33,481 nucleotides of DNA from Lysobacteraceae bacterium (GTDB lineage Bacteria > Pseudomonadota > Gammaproteobacteria > Xanthomonadales > Xanthomonadaceae), in contig SEHC01000001.1 of assembly GCA_004173415.1 (NCBI GenBank), positions 1-33,481 on the forward strand, given 5' to 3'. How positions within the stretch are numbered: the first letter of the stretch is position 1; the number at the start of each line of letters is the position of its first letter. Below the pieces are notes generated by a model. That model had not been told where the DNA came from. It saw only the letters and a program-made list of their open reading frames with translations, and did not search any database. Below are positions 23,546 through 30,990 of this stretch, piece after piece. The position numbers and the translations under genes are program-made.

Positions 23546-24904
23546 TCAAAGCGGCGGATCCTGACGGCGACCATCGGCGGGGGAACCGCTGCCCAGGCAC
23601 AGGGACAGCAGCAGACCGAAGGGCACCAGTACGGCGTAGGTGCGCAGCGGGTAATCGACCAGCGAGTGCAGCAGCGGCACCAGCAGCGAAATCCCGACTA
23701 CGCTCACCAGCCCATGGTCGCCGATATCCGTGCTGCGGCGCACCAGAAAATTTCTCAAGCAGGAACTGACGCCCAGCGTCAGCAGGGCCGCGACCAACAG
23801 CAGGCCCGGCACGCCGGCCTCGATGGCGACCTGCAGCAGGTCGTTGTGGGCACGCTCGGCGAATACCTGGAGCATGGCCTGGACCGGTTCCAGCGGCGCA
23901 TAGACCCAGGGGAAGCTGCCGGCGCCGCTGCCCCAGGGCAGGTACTGGCCGGCGGCCTGCAGGCCGTAGTGCAGGTATTGCCAGCGCAGGTCGGCCAGCG
24001 GGTCCTGTTCCAGCCGCTGCATCAGGCCCGCCCAGGCGTAGTAGCCGATCGCCAGCACCCCGGCCAGGCCGGCCAGGGCCGGGACCAGCCGGCGCGGACG
24101 CCCTGCCCGGCTGCCGAACAGCACCGCCGCCGCGGCCAGCACGGCCACGCAGGCCAGGGCGAAGCCGGCGCGGGAGAAACTCAGCGCCGCCGCCAGCAGC
24201 AGCAGGACCACGCTGGCGTACCACCAGGGCATGGCCGGACTGCGCCGGTGCTGGGCGCGCACCGCCAGGGCCAGGGCCAGCGGCAGCAGCATGGCCAGCA
24301 GGCTGGCGAAATGGTTGCGGTTGGCGAAGGTGCCGATGGCGCCGATCGGATGGTGGTAGGCGTACAGCCGCAGCGGCGCATGCGGACCGGCGGCCGCCTG
24401 GTAGAAGCCCAGCAGGCCCATGGCCACCGCAGCCACCACCGCCAGCTGCAGCAGGCGCAGGCGACCGGCTGCAGGCAGGGTGCCGGCGAGCAGCACGGTG
24501 GTGCCGAACACGGCCACCGCCAGCAGCGCGCGCACGGTGCCGTAGCGGTCCAGGCTCATCGGCAGCCAGGCGGGATCCAGGCCGGCGCTGCGCAGGTCGG
24601 CCAGCACCGCGGCCCGCTGCGGCAGGCGCGCGAACCAGGCCGCGGGCAGCGGCAGCAGTTGCAGTGCGACCACGGCCAGCGCGGCCAGCAGCCAGTAGGC
24701 GAACCAGCGCTGCGCGCGCGTGGCCTGCCCATGGTGCCAGCGCAGCAGCGCCAGCCCCAGCGCCGGCAGCGCGCACAGCTGCACCACCAGGTCGCCGGCC
24801 CCGCGCGAACCGCCGCCGAAGACCAGCGCGGCCACCAGCAACAGCGCCGCCGCCCACAGGGCAACGAGGTCGGAGCGGCGGGAGTGCTGGCTGTGCAGGG
24901 GCAT
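23546..24904 (-). CDS. O-antigen ligase/polymerase family membrane protein (Wzy_C type)
   Basis: This 452-residue protein has about ten to twelve hydrophobic segments. The family motifs are GTFANRNHFASLLAMLLPLA and, in the periplasmic loop, FAERAHNDLLQVAIEAGVPG, which are typical of the O-antigen ligase/EPS polymerase superfamily. It acts at the periplasmic face, either polymerising repeat units or transferring glycan to an acceptor. Its position next to wcaJ rather than inside the variable block suggests a conserved EPS role. I chose ATG 24904 (MPLHSQHSRR) because the longer frame to 24958 runs into an intergenic inverted repeat. Confidence 0.85.
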   Translation of the reverse strand: MPLHSQHSRRSDLVALWAAALLLVAALVFGGGSRGAGDLVVQLCALPALGLALLRWHHGQATRAQRWFAYWLLAALAVVALQLLPLPAAWFARLPQRAAVLADLRSAGLDPAWLPMSLDRYGTVRALLAVAVFGTTVLLAGTLPAAGRLRLLQLAVVAAVAMGLLGFYQAAAGPHAPLRLYAYHHPIGAIGTFANRNHFASLLAMLLPLALALAVRAQHRRSPAMPWWYASVVLLLLAAALSFSRAGFALACVAVLAAAAVLFGSRAGRPRRLVPALAGLAGVLAIGYYAWAGLMQRLEQDPLADLRWQYLHYGLQAAGQYLPWGSGAGSFPWVYAPLEPVQAMLQVFAERAHNDLLQVAIEAGVPGLLLVAALLTLGVSSCLRNFLVRRSTDIGDHGLVSVVGISLLVPLLHSLVDYPLRTYAVLVPFGLLLSLCLGSGSPADGRRQDPPL

Positions 24905-24943
24905 GGATCCGGATGGTCGGTGCAGGAGCGCGGCAGGGGCGCG

Positions 24944-25006
24944 GCAGGAGCGACGCAAGTCGCGATGGCGGTTGGTTTCCCTGGTCGCGGCTTGCGACGC
25001 TCCTGC
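24944..25006. repeat. Inverted repeat with ~25-bp arms
   Basis: GCAGGAGCGACGCAAGTCGC at the left and its near-complement ending TTGCGACGCTCCTGC at the right flank a short centre. It lies between the terminator of the small gene at 25076 and the ligase-like gene, and is another dispersed palindrome type. Confidence 0.7.
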
Positions 25007-25023
25007 AGGGAAGCATCGGAAAC

Positions 25024-25049
25024 AAAACGGGCCGCACTAGGCGGCCCGT
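25024..25049 (-). terminator. Terminator after the 91-residue exported protein gene
   Basis: The stem ACGGGCCGC/GCGGCCCGT with a 5-base loop is followed on the minus strand by TTTTGTTT. It lies 27 bp past the stop codon. Confidence 0.75.
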
Positions 25050-25075
25050 CGGGTCTTGCCGTCGAGCGCCGTGGG

Positions 25076-25351
25076 TTACGGGCTGGACGGGCGGTCGTCG
25101 CTGTCGCTGCCGCCGCTGATCGCGGCCGCGGCTGCGGCCACGCCGAGCACGCCGGCGGCGACCATGGTGCCGTTGACCATGCGGTCTTCCTTCGGCGCCT
25201 TCTTGATCTTGGGGGCCGGGGCCGGGGTGGCCTCGGCGGCGGTGGCCTGGGCCACGGCGGGAACGACGACGGCGGCCTGCGGAGCGGCTTCCTGGGCGAA
25301 AGCCGAGCCCATGGCGGCGGTGAGGATCAGGGCGAAGGCGGCACGCTTCAT
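25076..25351 (-). CDS. Small exported Ala-rich protein, GfcA/YjbE-like architecture (copy 1)
   Basis: This 91-residue protein has a clear signal peptide (MKRAAFALILTAAMGSAFA, cleavage before QEAAP). A Pro/Ala-rich region and a basic patch PAPKIKKAPKEDR follow, then an Ala-rich hydrophobic segment (TMVAAGVLGVAAAAAAI), and it ends GGSDSDDRPSSP. No enzymatic motif is present. The layout (signal peptide, low complexity, hydrophobic Ala/Val helix, Gly/Ser/Asp tail) is like the small GfcA and YjbE proteins of enterobacterial capsule/EPS operons, but sequence identity is not evident, so this is inference. The start has AAGGAA upstream. It has its own terminator and a possible promoter, and its paralogue lies 169 bp upstream. 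Confidence 0.75.
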   Translation of the reverse strand: MKRAAFALILTAAMGSAFAQEAAPQAAVVVPAVAQATAAEATPAPAPKIKKAPKEDRMVNGTMVAAGVLGVAAAAAAISGGSDSDDRPSSP

Positions 25352-25418
25352 CGGGTCGGTTCCTTGCGAATTCGGTGGGATGGTGCAAAAAGCCAGCGTT
25401 TCCGAGGCCTTGGGCAGG

Positions 25419-25448
25419 ATGATAAGCGATTTACGCCGCAACGCACAA
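25419..25448 (-). promoter_or_regulatory. Candidate sigma-70 promoter for the 91-residue protein gene
   Basis: On the minus strand TTGTGC (25448-25443) and TATCAT (25424-25419) are separated by 18 bp, about 68 bp before the ATG at 25351. Both boxes match the consensus at four or five positions. Together with the terminators on both sides this suggests a separate transcription unit. Confidence 0.4.
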
Positions 25449-25475
25449 CGACAAAAACCGGACCGCACTCACGGA

Positions 25476-25499
25476 AACGGGCCGCGAAGGCGGCCCGTT
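25476..25499 (-). terminator. Hairpin after the 98-residue exported protein gene
   Basis: A perfect 10-bp stem (AACGGGCCGC/GCGGCCCGTT) with a 4-base loop lies 21 bp past the stop. The T-tract is short, so it may be a weak terminator or a transcript-stabilising hairpin. Its stem is nearly the same as that after copy 1. Confidence 0.6.
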
Positions 25500-25520
25500 G
25501 GGTCCAGCTGAACCGTGGGT

Positions 25521-25817
25521 TCAGGGGCTGGAGGGACGGTCGCTGCCGCCACCACCACCGCCGGCTGCGACCGCGACCGCGGCCACGGCGGCGCCGATGG
25601 CGACCATCGCGCCGGTGCTCAGGCCGGCGGCGCTGCCTGCGCCCTTCTTCGCCGCGACCTGGGCCACCGGGGCACCCGGCGCCGGGGCGACGGGCTGGCC
25701 GGGAGCCGGCTGCGCGGTCGGTTCGGGCTGCGGCGCGGTCTGTTCCGGAACCGGAACCTGGGCGGCGGCGGCGCCGATGAAGGCAAGGCTGGCAAGGGCA
25801 ACGAAGAGACGCTTCAT
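25521..25817 (-). CDS. Small exported Pro/Ala-rich protein, paralogue of the 91-residue protein (copy 2)
   Basis: This 98-residue protein has a signal peptide (MKRLFVALASLAFIGAAAA, cleavage before QVPVPE) and a Pro/Gln/Ala-rich stretch (~20-55). A lysine pair, a hydrophobic Ala-rich segment (GAMVAIGAAVAAVAVAA), a run of six Gly and the ending SDRPSSP follow. The MKR start, the overall layout and the DRPSSP end are shared with the gene at 25076, so the two are tandem duplicates that have diverged in the middle. Function is unknown; a surface or periplasmic accessory role in EPS secretion is inferred from context only. Upstream lies the ~1-kb repeat array. Confidence 0.75.
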   Translation of the reverse strand: MKRLFVALASLAFIGAAAAQVPVPEQTAPQPEPTAQPAPGQPVAPAPGAPVAQVAAKKGAGSAAGLSTGAMVAIGAAVAAVAVAAGGGGGGSDRPSSP

Positions 25818-25959
25818 GTCTGGATGACTTCCTGTGGTGCGGCGCTGGAATGCGCAATGGTGGCCAGTATAGCCAGCGAGGCGGCGCGCCCGTGATGACG
25901 CGACCGGGAAAAATTCTCGCCCCCGCTCCTACAAGGGGTGGGGGATTGCGCCCAAGGCA

Positions 25960-26886
25960 CCACGAACATCGAAAGAACCCCGCGAAGATCGGCCCGTTGT
26001 AGGAGCGGGCCATGCCCGCGACGCCATTCGCGCGGGGTTTCCCTGGTCGTTGCATGCGTGGAAAGCGGTCGCGCGGTCTATCCCTGGCCGTTGTCTCGTG
26101 CAGGGCGGTCGCGGTCAGCCCGTTGTAGGAGCGGGCCATGCCCGCGACGCCGTTCGCGCGGAGCATCCGGTCATTGCGTCCGCCGGAAGCCGGCCGCGGC
26201 ACCACGCGCACCGAACGAACCCCGCGAAGATCGGCCCGTTGTAGGAGCGGGCCATGCCCGCGACGCAGTTCGCGCGGAGCATCCGGTCATTGCGTCCGCC
26301 GGAAGCCGGTCGCGGCACCACGCGCACCGAACGAACCCCGCAAAGATCAGCCCGTTGTAGGAGCGGGCCATGCCCGCGACGCCGTTCGCGCGGGGTTTCC
26401 CTGGTCGTTGTCTCGCGCAGGGCGGTCGCGGGCATGGCCCGCTCCTACAAGGGGTGGCGGATTGCGCCCAAGGCGCCACGGACATCGAAAGAACCCCGCG
26501 AAGATCAGCCCGTTGTAGGAGCGGGCCATGCCCGCGACGCCGTTCGCGCGGAGCATCCGGTCATTGCGTCCGCCGGAAGCCGGTCGCGCCGCCGGAAGCC
26601 GGTCGCGACACCACGCGCACCCAACGAACCCCGCGAAAATCGGAACGTTGTAGGAGCGGGCCATGCCCGCGACGCCGTTCGCGCGGGGTATCCGACGTGC
26701 ATTGCGTCGGCGGGAAGCCGGTCGCGGCACCACGGACATCGAACAAACCCCGCGAAAATCGGCCCGGTGCAGGAGCGGGCCATGCCCGCGACGCCGTTCG
26801 CGCGGAGCGTCCGGTCATTGCGTCCGCCGGAAGCCGGTCGCGACACCACGCGCACCGAAAGAACCCCGCGAAGATCGGCCCGTTGT
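25960..26886 (+). repeat. ~116-bp tandem array built on family A REP elements
   Basis: The 1068-bp gap 25818-26885 holds no gene. GTAG-headed cores with the stem GCGGGC-CAT-GCCCGC start at 25999, 26125, 26241, 26357, 26515, 26650 and (GCAG head) 26769, all in plus orientation. The array then ends at about 26885, exactly at the stop codon of the neighbouring gene. Intervals are 126, 116, 116, 158, 135, 119 and 116 bp. The 158-bp interval contains an inverted core at 26425-26448. Between cores, units share GTTCGCGCGG, GGTCATTGCGTCCGCCGGAA and GAACCCCGCGAAGATC segments. It is not a CRISPR: units are long, lack unique spacers and contain palindromic cores. Confidence 0.88.
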
Positions 26887-28091
26887 TACAGCGGGGCGAT
26901 TTCCACCGCATCGAACGCCAGGCTGCCGCGGAGCTGGCGTTCGGACATGGAACGGGCCGGATGCAGGAGCTGCAGGGTCTGGGCGGTGCACGCGGCCGGG
27001 ACCTCGAAGGCGGCGGCCAGGGTCTGCCACTGTGGCGAGGGCGGGACTTCCAACTCGGCCAGCGGCGCACCGGGCTGGCCGTTGCAGCCGATGCGCCACA
27101 GGAACGGCCGGGTCGAATCGACCTGGTTGCGGGCCGCCAGCTGCAGGCGGTAACGGCCCGGGGCCAGGGCCAGGACCTGGCGGACGCCGGAGAACTGGAC
27201 CGCGCGGCCGCCGAATTCCAGGGCCAGCGAGGCCTTGCCCGCGAACGGCTGGGCCTGGTCGTGGCCGAGGCCGACGCCGGCCGGGACCTGGTATTGCCAG
27301 GCGTAGCCGCCGCTGAGCGCCGGGCGTTCGAAGCCGCCGTCATGGACCAGTCCGGCTACGGCCCGGTCCTCGGCCGCCAGCCCGTCCACCCACAGTTGCC
27401 GCGCCTGCCCTGCCCGGCCGAGGCGGTCCAGGACCACGATGCGGGCCTGCATCTCGGCCGGCGGCAAGGCCTGGCGGGCGGCGAGCGCGGCCAGCAGGGC
27501 CTCGGCGGCGGCCGGGTCGGTGTCTTCAGCGGTGAGCGCGGCGGGCAAGGCGCCGCGCCACGGCGGATCGGCGGCCAGGCGCGCGGCCAGGCCTTGGCGC
27601 AGGCGCGGATCGCCCAGCGCCGGCATCAGCACGCCGAGCATCTCCGCGCGAGAGGCCGGGGCCAGCCGCAGCAGGGCGTCGACGTGTTCCAGGCCGGTTT
27701 CGATGTCGCCGGCCAGGAAGGCCTGCTCGGCCAGCGCGGCGCGGGCCACCCGGTCGCGCGGCCAGCGGGCCACGGCGGTGCGGTAGGCCTGCCCGGCCTC
27801 GGTGGCCTGGCCGGACTGGCCGGCGACCTGGGCCAGGACCCGGTAGGCGCTGCCGTCGAGCGGGCGATCGGCGAGGATCCGCCGCGCGGTGGCGGCATCT
27901 TCCGGCGAAATGCCGGGACTGGCGTCGAGCGACTTCAGCAGGCGCTCGGGACCGGACGGACGGCCCAGGCCGGCATCGATCCGGCCCAGCTGCAATGCCA
28001 GGCCGAGCATCGCCAGGACCGCCGCGGCGGCCAGCAACGTGCGCAGCACCGGCCTGCGGGGCCGGCGGGCGGCCGGCTGCGCGCGGTTCAT
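26886..28091 (-). CDS. Membrane-anchored TPR-like protein of the EPS locus
   Basis: This protein of ~401 residues has a basic N-terminus and one membrane anchor (RPVLRTLLAAAAVLAMLGLA). A mostly helical region of degenerate tetratricopeptide-like repeats follows (AYRVLAQVAGQSGQATEAGQ, LAEQAFLAGDIETGLEHVDA). The C-terminal beta-rich domain from about 260 (HDGGFERPALSGGYAWQYQV to the end) resembles carbohydrate-binding jelly-roll modules. It probably sits in the periplasm and could scaffold export. Its start follows the wzc stop closely; ATG 28091 and ATG 28109 are both possible. Its stop codon directly abuts the repeat array. I cannot assign it to a named family. Confidence 0.72.
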   Translation of the reverse strand: MNRAQPAARRPRRPVLRTLLAAAAVLAMLGLALQLGRIDAGLGRPSGPERLLKSLDASPGISPEDAATARRILADRPLDGSAYRVLAQVAGQSGQATEAGQAYRTAVARWPRDRVARAALAEQAFLAGDIETGLEHVDALLRLAPASRAEMLGVLMPALGDPRLRQGLAARLAADPPWRGALPAALTAEDTDPAAAEALLAALAARQALPPAEMQARIVVLDRLGRAGQARQLWVDGLAAEDRAVAGLVHDGGFERPALSGGYAWQYQVPAGVGLGHDQAQPFAGKASLALEFGGRAVQFSGVRQVLALAPGRYRLQLAARNQVDSTRPFLWRIGCNGQPGAPLAELEVPPSPQWQTLAAAFEVPAACTAQTLQLLHPARSMSERQLRGSLAFDAVEIAPL

Positions 28092-28116
28092 TGCCCCCTC
28101 GCCCGCCATGCCCGGC

Positions 28117-30270
28117 TCACTTCCTGTCCGCGTCGCCGCCGTAGCTGTAGTACGAGTAGCCACCGTAGCCGTAGGACTCGCCCTTGCGGCGCAGGTCGAA
28201 CTGGGTCAGCAGGGTGCCGATGATCCGGGCGTGGGCCGCGACCAGGCGCTGGCGCGCGCCCTGCAGGCTGTCACTGCGGGTCTTGTCGGCGGCCGCGACC
28301 AGCAACGTGGCTTCCACGCCGTGGGCGAGCAGCGGCGCGTCGGCCAGGCCCAGCACCGGCGGTCCGTCCAGCACGACCATGTCGAAGCGGCCGCGCAGCG
28401 ATTCCAGCAACTGGCCCAGGCGCTCGCCAGCCAGCAGTTCGGGCGGGTTGGGCGGCAGAGGACCGGAGGTGATCAGGCTGAGGCTGGGCTCGCTGCCCGG
28501 CTGCAGCACGTCGTCGGCGCCGGCCGCCCCGGCCAGCACGTTGGACAGGCCGGCCTGGTTGGACAGGTTGTTGAGGCGATGCAGCGAAGGATTGCGCAGG
28601 TCGGCGTCGACCAGGACCACGCGCTTGCCGAGCTGGGCGATGTTGCGGGCCAGTTCCAGCGCGGTGGTGCTCTTGCCCTCGCCCGGGCCCGGGCTGGTGA
28701 CCAGCAGCGAATACGGCAGGCCGTGGGAAGTGGCGAACTGCAGCGCGGTGCGCACCGAACGATAGCTTTCGGCGAACGGCGAGCGCAGGTCGGCCGCGGC
28801 CATGGCCGGAGTGGTACCGGCGTCCAGGCGCGGGATGACCCCGAGCACCGGTGCGTGGGCCAGCGCTTCCAGGGCCTTGGCCGAATGGATGCTGCGGTCC
28901 AGGTGGTGGCGCAGGAACGCGGCCAGCACGCCGGCGAACAGGCCCAGCAGCAGGCCCACGGCCAGGTTCAGCGACAGCCGCGGCGAGTGCCGGCGGTTCG
29001 GCACTTCGGCCCGGTCGATCACCGAGATGTTGTTGGTGCCGACGTTGCCGACCACGCTGATCTCTTTATAGCGCTGGAGCAGGCCGTCGTAGAGCTGGCG
29101 GTTGGTCTCGGCGTCGCGCTTGAGGATGTTGTACTGGATGCTGCGGCCCTGCAGGTCGAGCACGTCGCCCTTGAGCCCGGACAGGCGGCTTTCGAGCAGC
29201 GATTCCTGCTGGCGGGCGGCGTCGTATTCGGACTTCACCGCGGCGCGGATGTTGCCGATCTCGCCGGCGATCTGGCGGTCGGTCTCGGCGATCTGGCCGG
29301 ACAGGCGCTGCATGTCCGGATAGTCCGGCTTGAAGGTGCGCAGCTTCTGCTGGTACTCGGCGGCCAGCAGCGAACGCGATTCGCGCAGCTTCTGGATCAG
29401 CGCGCTGGACACCACCTGCGGCAGGCCCAGGCCGTTGCCGGCGCTGGCCTGGCGCCAGGCGGCCTCGGACCGGATCCGCGCATCCTGGGCGGCGGCCAGC
29501 GAGGCATTGAGCTGGGACAGGTTCTGCGCGCTGAGCGAGGGCTGGTCGTCGCCGACCGATACGATCTGCTCGCTGGTGGCGAAGCCGACCAGTTCCTTCT
29601 CGGTGTCCTCCAGCTTGGCCTTCAGTTCGGCCAGCCGGTCCTCCAGGTACTTGCGCGCGTACGAGGAGGCCTCGAAGCGGCGTTCCAGGTTGCTGGCGAT
29701 GAAGGCATCGCCATAGGCATTGGCCACGCGCGCGGCCAGCACCGGGTCGGGCGAATCGAAGTTGACCCGGACCAGGCGCGAATTGCGCACCGGTTCGATG
29801 CTCAGGCCATTGAGCAGCGGCTGGACCAGCGCCTGCTCGCGGGCGAGCGGGCCGCTGGCGGGCGCGCCGGCGCCTTTCCCGGCCAGCGCCTCGTCCACCG
29901 ACTCCATGGTCTCGGCGAACTGCGGGTGCTCGACCAGCTTCAGGTCCTGGACCACGCGCAGGGCCAGCGAGCGGCTCTGCAGCAGCTCGTACTGGGTCTG
30001 GTAGAAGTCGCGGTCCATCGGCGATTCGGCCGGGGTCAGCGCGCCGACGTCGACGATCTTCATGCTGTCGCGTTCGATCTGCAGGGTCGAGGACGCGCGG
30101 AAGATCGGCGTGGCCAGCAGGGTGAAGACCAGGGCCAGCAGGAACACCGCCGCGGCGATGCCGGCCACCAGCCACTGCCGCTCGCGCAGGATCTGCCAGT
30201 ACTCGAGCAGGTTGATCTCGTCGTCGGCCGGGGCCGCTTCGGTGGTTTGCGAAATCGGAACGGCGCTCAT
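28117..30270 (-). CDS. wzc: Polysaccharide co-polymerase/tyrosine autokinase (Wzc type)
   Basis: Wzc controls chain length and export through cycles of tyrosine autophosphorylation. The 717-residue inner-membrane protein has a Wzz domain (membrane segment near 40-60, periplasmic coiled-coil region ~190-390, second segment around LSLNLAVGLLLGLFAGVLAA). It also has a cytoplasmic BY-kinase domain with Walker A SPGPGEGKST (~526-535), Walker A' VVLVDADLRNP and Walker B MVVLDGPPV (~631-638). The C-terminal tail has six tyrosines in SYGYGGYSYYSYGG, the expected phosphorylation cluster. I chose ATG 30270 because it overlaps the wza stop as ATGA. Both kinase and co-polymerase parts are in one chain, as in Gram-negatives. 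Confidence 0.95.
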   Translation of the reverse strand: MSAVPISQTTEAAPADDEINLLEYWQILRERQWLVAGIAAAVFLLALVFTLLATPIFRASSTLQIERDSMKIVDVGALTPAESPMDRDFYQTQYELLQSRSLALRVVQDLKLVEHPQFAETMESVDEALAGKGAGAPASGPLAREQALVQPLLNGLSIEPVRNSRLVRVNFDSPDPVLAARVANAYGDAFIASNLERRFEASSYARKYLEDRLAELKAKLEDTEKELVGFATSEQIVSVGDDQPSLSAQNLSQLNASLAAAQDARIRSEAAWRQASAGNGLGLPQVVSSALIQKLRESRSLLAAEYQQKLRTFKPDYPDMQRLSGQIAETDRQIAGEIGNIRAAVKSEYDAARQQESLLESRLSGLKGDVLDLQGRSIQYNILKRDAETNRQLYDGLLQRYKEISVVGNVGTNNISVIDRAEVPNRRHSPRLSLNLAVGLLLGLFAGVLAAFLRHHLDRSIHSAKALEALAHAPVLGVIPRLDAGTTPAMAAADLRSPFAESYRSVRTALQFATSHGLPYSLLVTSPGPGEGKSTTALELARNIAQLGKRVVLVDADLRNPSLHRLNNLSNQAGLSNVLAGAAGADDVLQPGSEPSLSLITSGPLPPNPPELLAGERLGQLLESLRGRFDMVVLDGPPVLGLADAPLLAHGVEATLLVAAADKTRSDSLQGARQRLVAAHARIIGTLLTQFDLRRKGESYGYGGYSYYSYGGDADRK

Positions 30271-30959
30271 CGGTAGGCCCGCCACACGGCCACGAACGGG
30301 GCCAGCTTGATCAGGTTCTGCAGGGCCACCTTGCCGGTGGAGGTATCGACCACGACGATGTCCTCGCCGGCCAGTTCCGGGTCGGCGTGTTCGCCGGCCT
30401 GGATCGCGGCCACGTCGAAGCGGGCGAACTGGCGCTGGCCGCCGGAGGTGCGGAACACGATCACGTTGCGCAGGCTGGCCACGTCGTCCAGGCCTTCGGC
30501 CAGGGCCAGGGCCTGCAGCAGGCTGAGCCGCGAGGAGGTCATCGGGTAGATGCCGGGCTTGTTGACCGCGCCGCCGACGGTGACCCGCTGGCTGGCGAAT
30601 TCCTTGACGAACACGCTGACCTGCGGGTTTTGCAGGTACTGGGCGGCATAGCGGCGGGCGACCTCGGCCTCGATCTGGTCGACGGTCAGGCCGGCCACCG
30701 GGACCGCGCCGACCAGCGGCAGCGACACCTGGCCTGCGTTGTTGACCCGGACTTCGCGGTCCAGGTCCTCGACCTGGAACACCGACACTTCCAGCAGGTC
30801 GCTGGGGCCGATGTGGTATTCGGCGCGACCGACCGCCGAGGCGACCGGATCGGCCGGCGGCAGGACGCTTTCTTCGCCGGAACCGCCCAGGGAACTGCAG
30901 GCGCCGAGCACGAGCAACAACAGGCCGGCAAGGCCGGCATTACGGATCAACTTGAACAA
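30267..30959 (-). CDS. wza: Polysaccharide export outer-membrane lipoprotein (Wza/GumB type)
   Basis: Wza-type proteins form the outer-membrane export channel and contact Wzc. After a signal peptide with lipobox LGAC (Cys21), the protein has a polysaccharide-export domain (EYHIGPSDLLEVSVFQVEDL, GQVSLPLVGAVPVAGLTVDQ) and one SLBB domain (QRVTVGGAVNKPGIYPMTSS). At ~230 residues it is GumB-sized and shorter than E. coli Wza (379), so it may lack the C-terminal membrane-spanning helix. No ATG fits the signal peptide. The TTG at 30959, with GAGGGG upstream, gives MFKLIRNAGLAGLLLLVLGAC. The frame is open further upstream, into the phosphatase gene. Confidence 0.9.
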   Translation of the reverse strand: MFKLIRNAGLAGLLLLVLGACSSLGGSGEESVLPPADPVASAVGRAEYHIGPSDLLEVSVFQVEDLDREVRVNNAGQVSLPLVGAVPVAGLTVDQIEAEVARRYAAQYLQNPQVSVFVKEFASQRVTVGGAVNKPGIYPMTSSRLSLLQALALAEGLDDVASLRNVIVFRTSGGQRQFARFDVAAIQAGEHADPELAGEDIVVVDTSTGKVALQNLIKLAPFVAVWRAYR

Positions 30960-30990
30960 ACCGGGGAACCCCTCATGATGCAGCGCGGCA

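Noticed and set aside
20535..23564. 1009-codon plus-strand open frame
   Set aside because: Antisense to the WcaI-like and wcaJ genes, whose families are certain; the translation is low-complexity (Gln/Arg/His/Ala-rich) as expected of a GC-rich shadow frame.
23538..25388. Upstream extension of the wcaJ frame giving a 1097-residue protein
   Set aside because: The extra ~617 residues are an Arg/Gly-rich shadow of the ligase-like gene and cross a terminator; the known WcaJ family starts near 23537.
25960..26886. CRISPR array
   Set aside because: Units are ~116 bp with internal palindromes and near-identical contents; there are no short repeats with unique 30-40-bp spacers and no cas genes.
26370..28223. 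617-codon plus-strand frame over the repeat array and TPR-like gene
   Set aside because: Its first part is translated REP repeats and the rest is antisense to the TPR-like gene; no motif or start signal.
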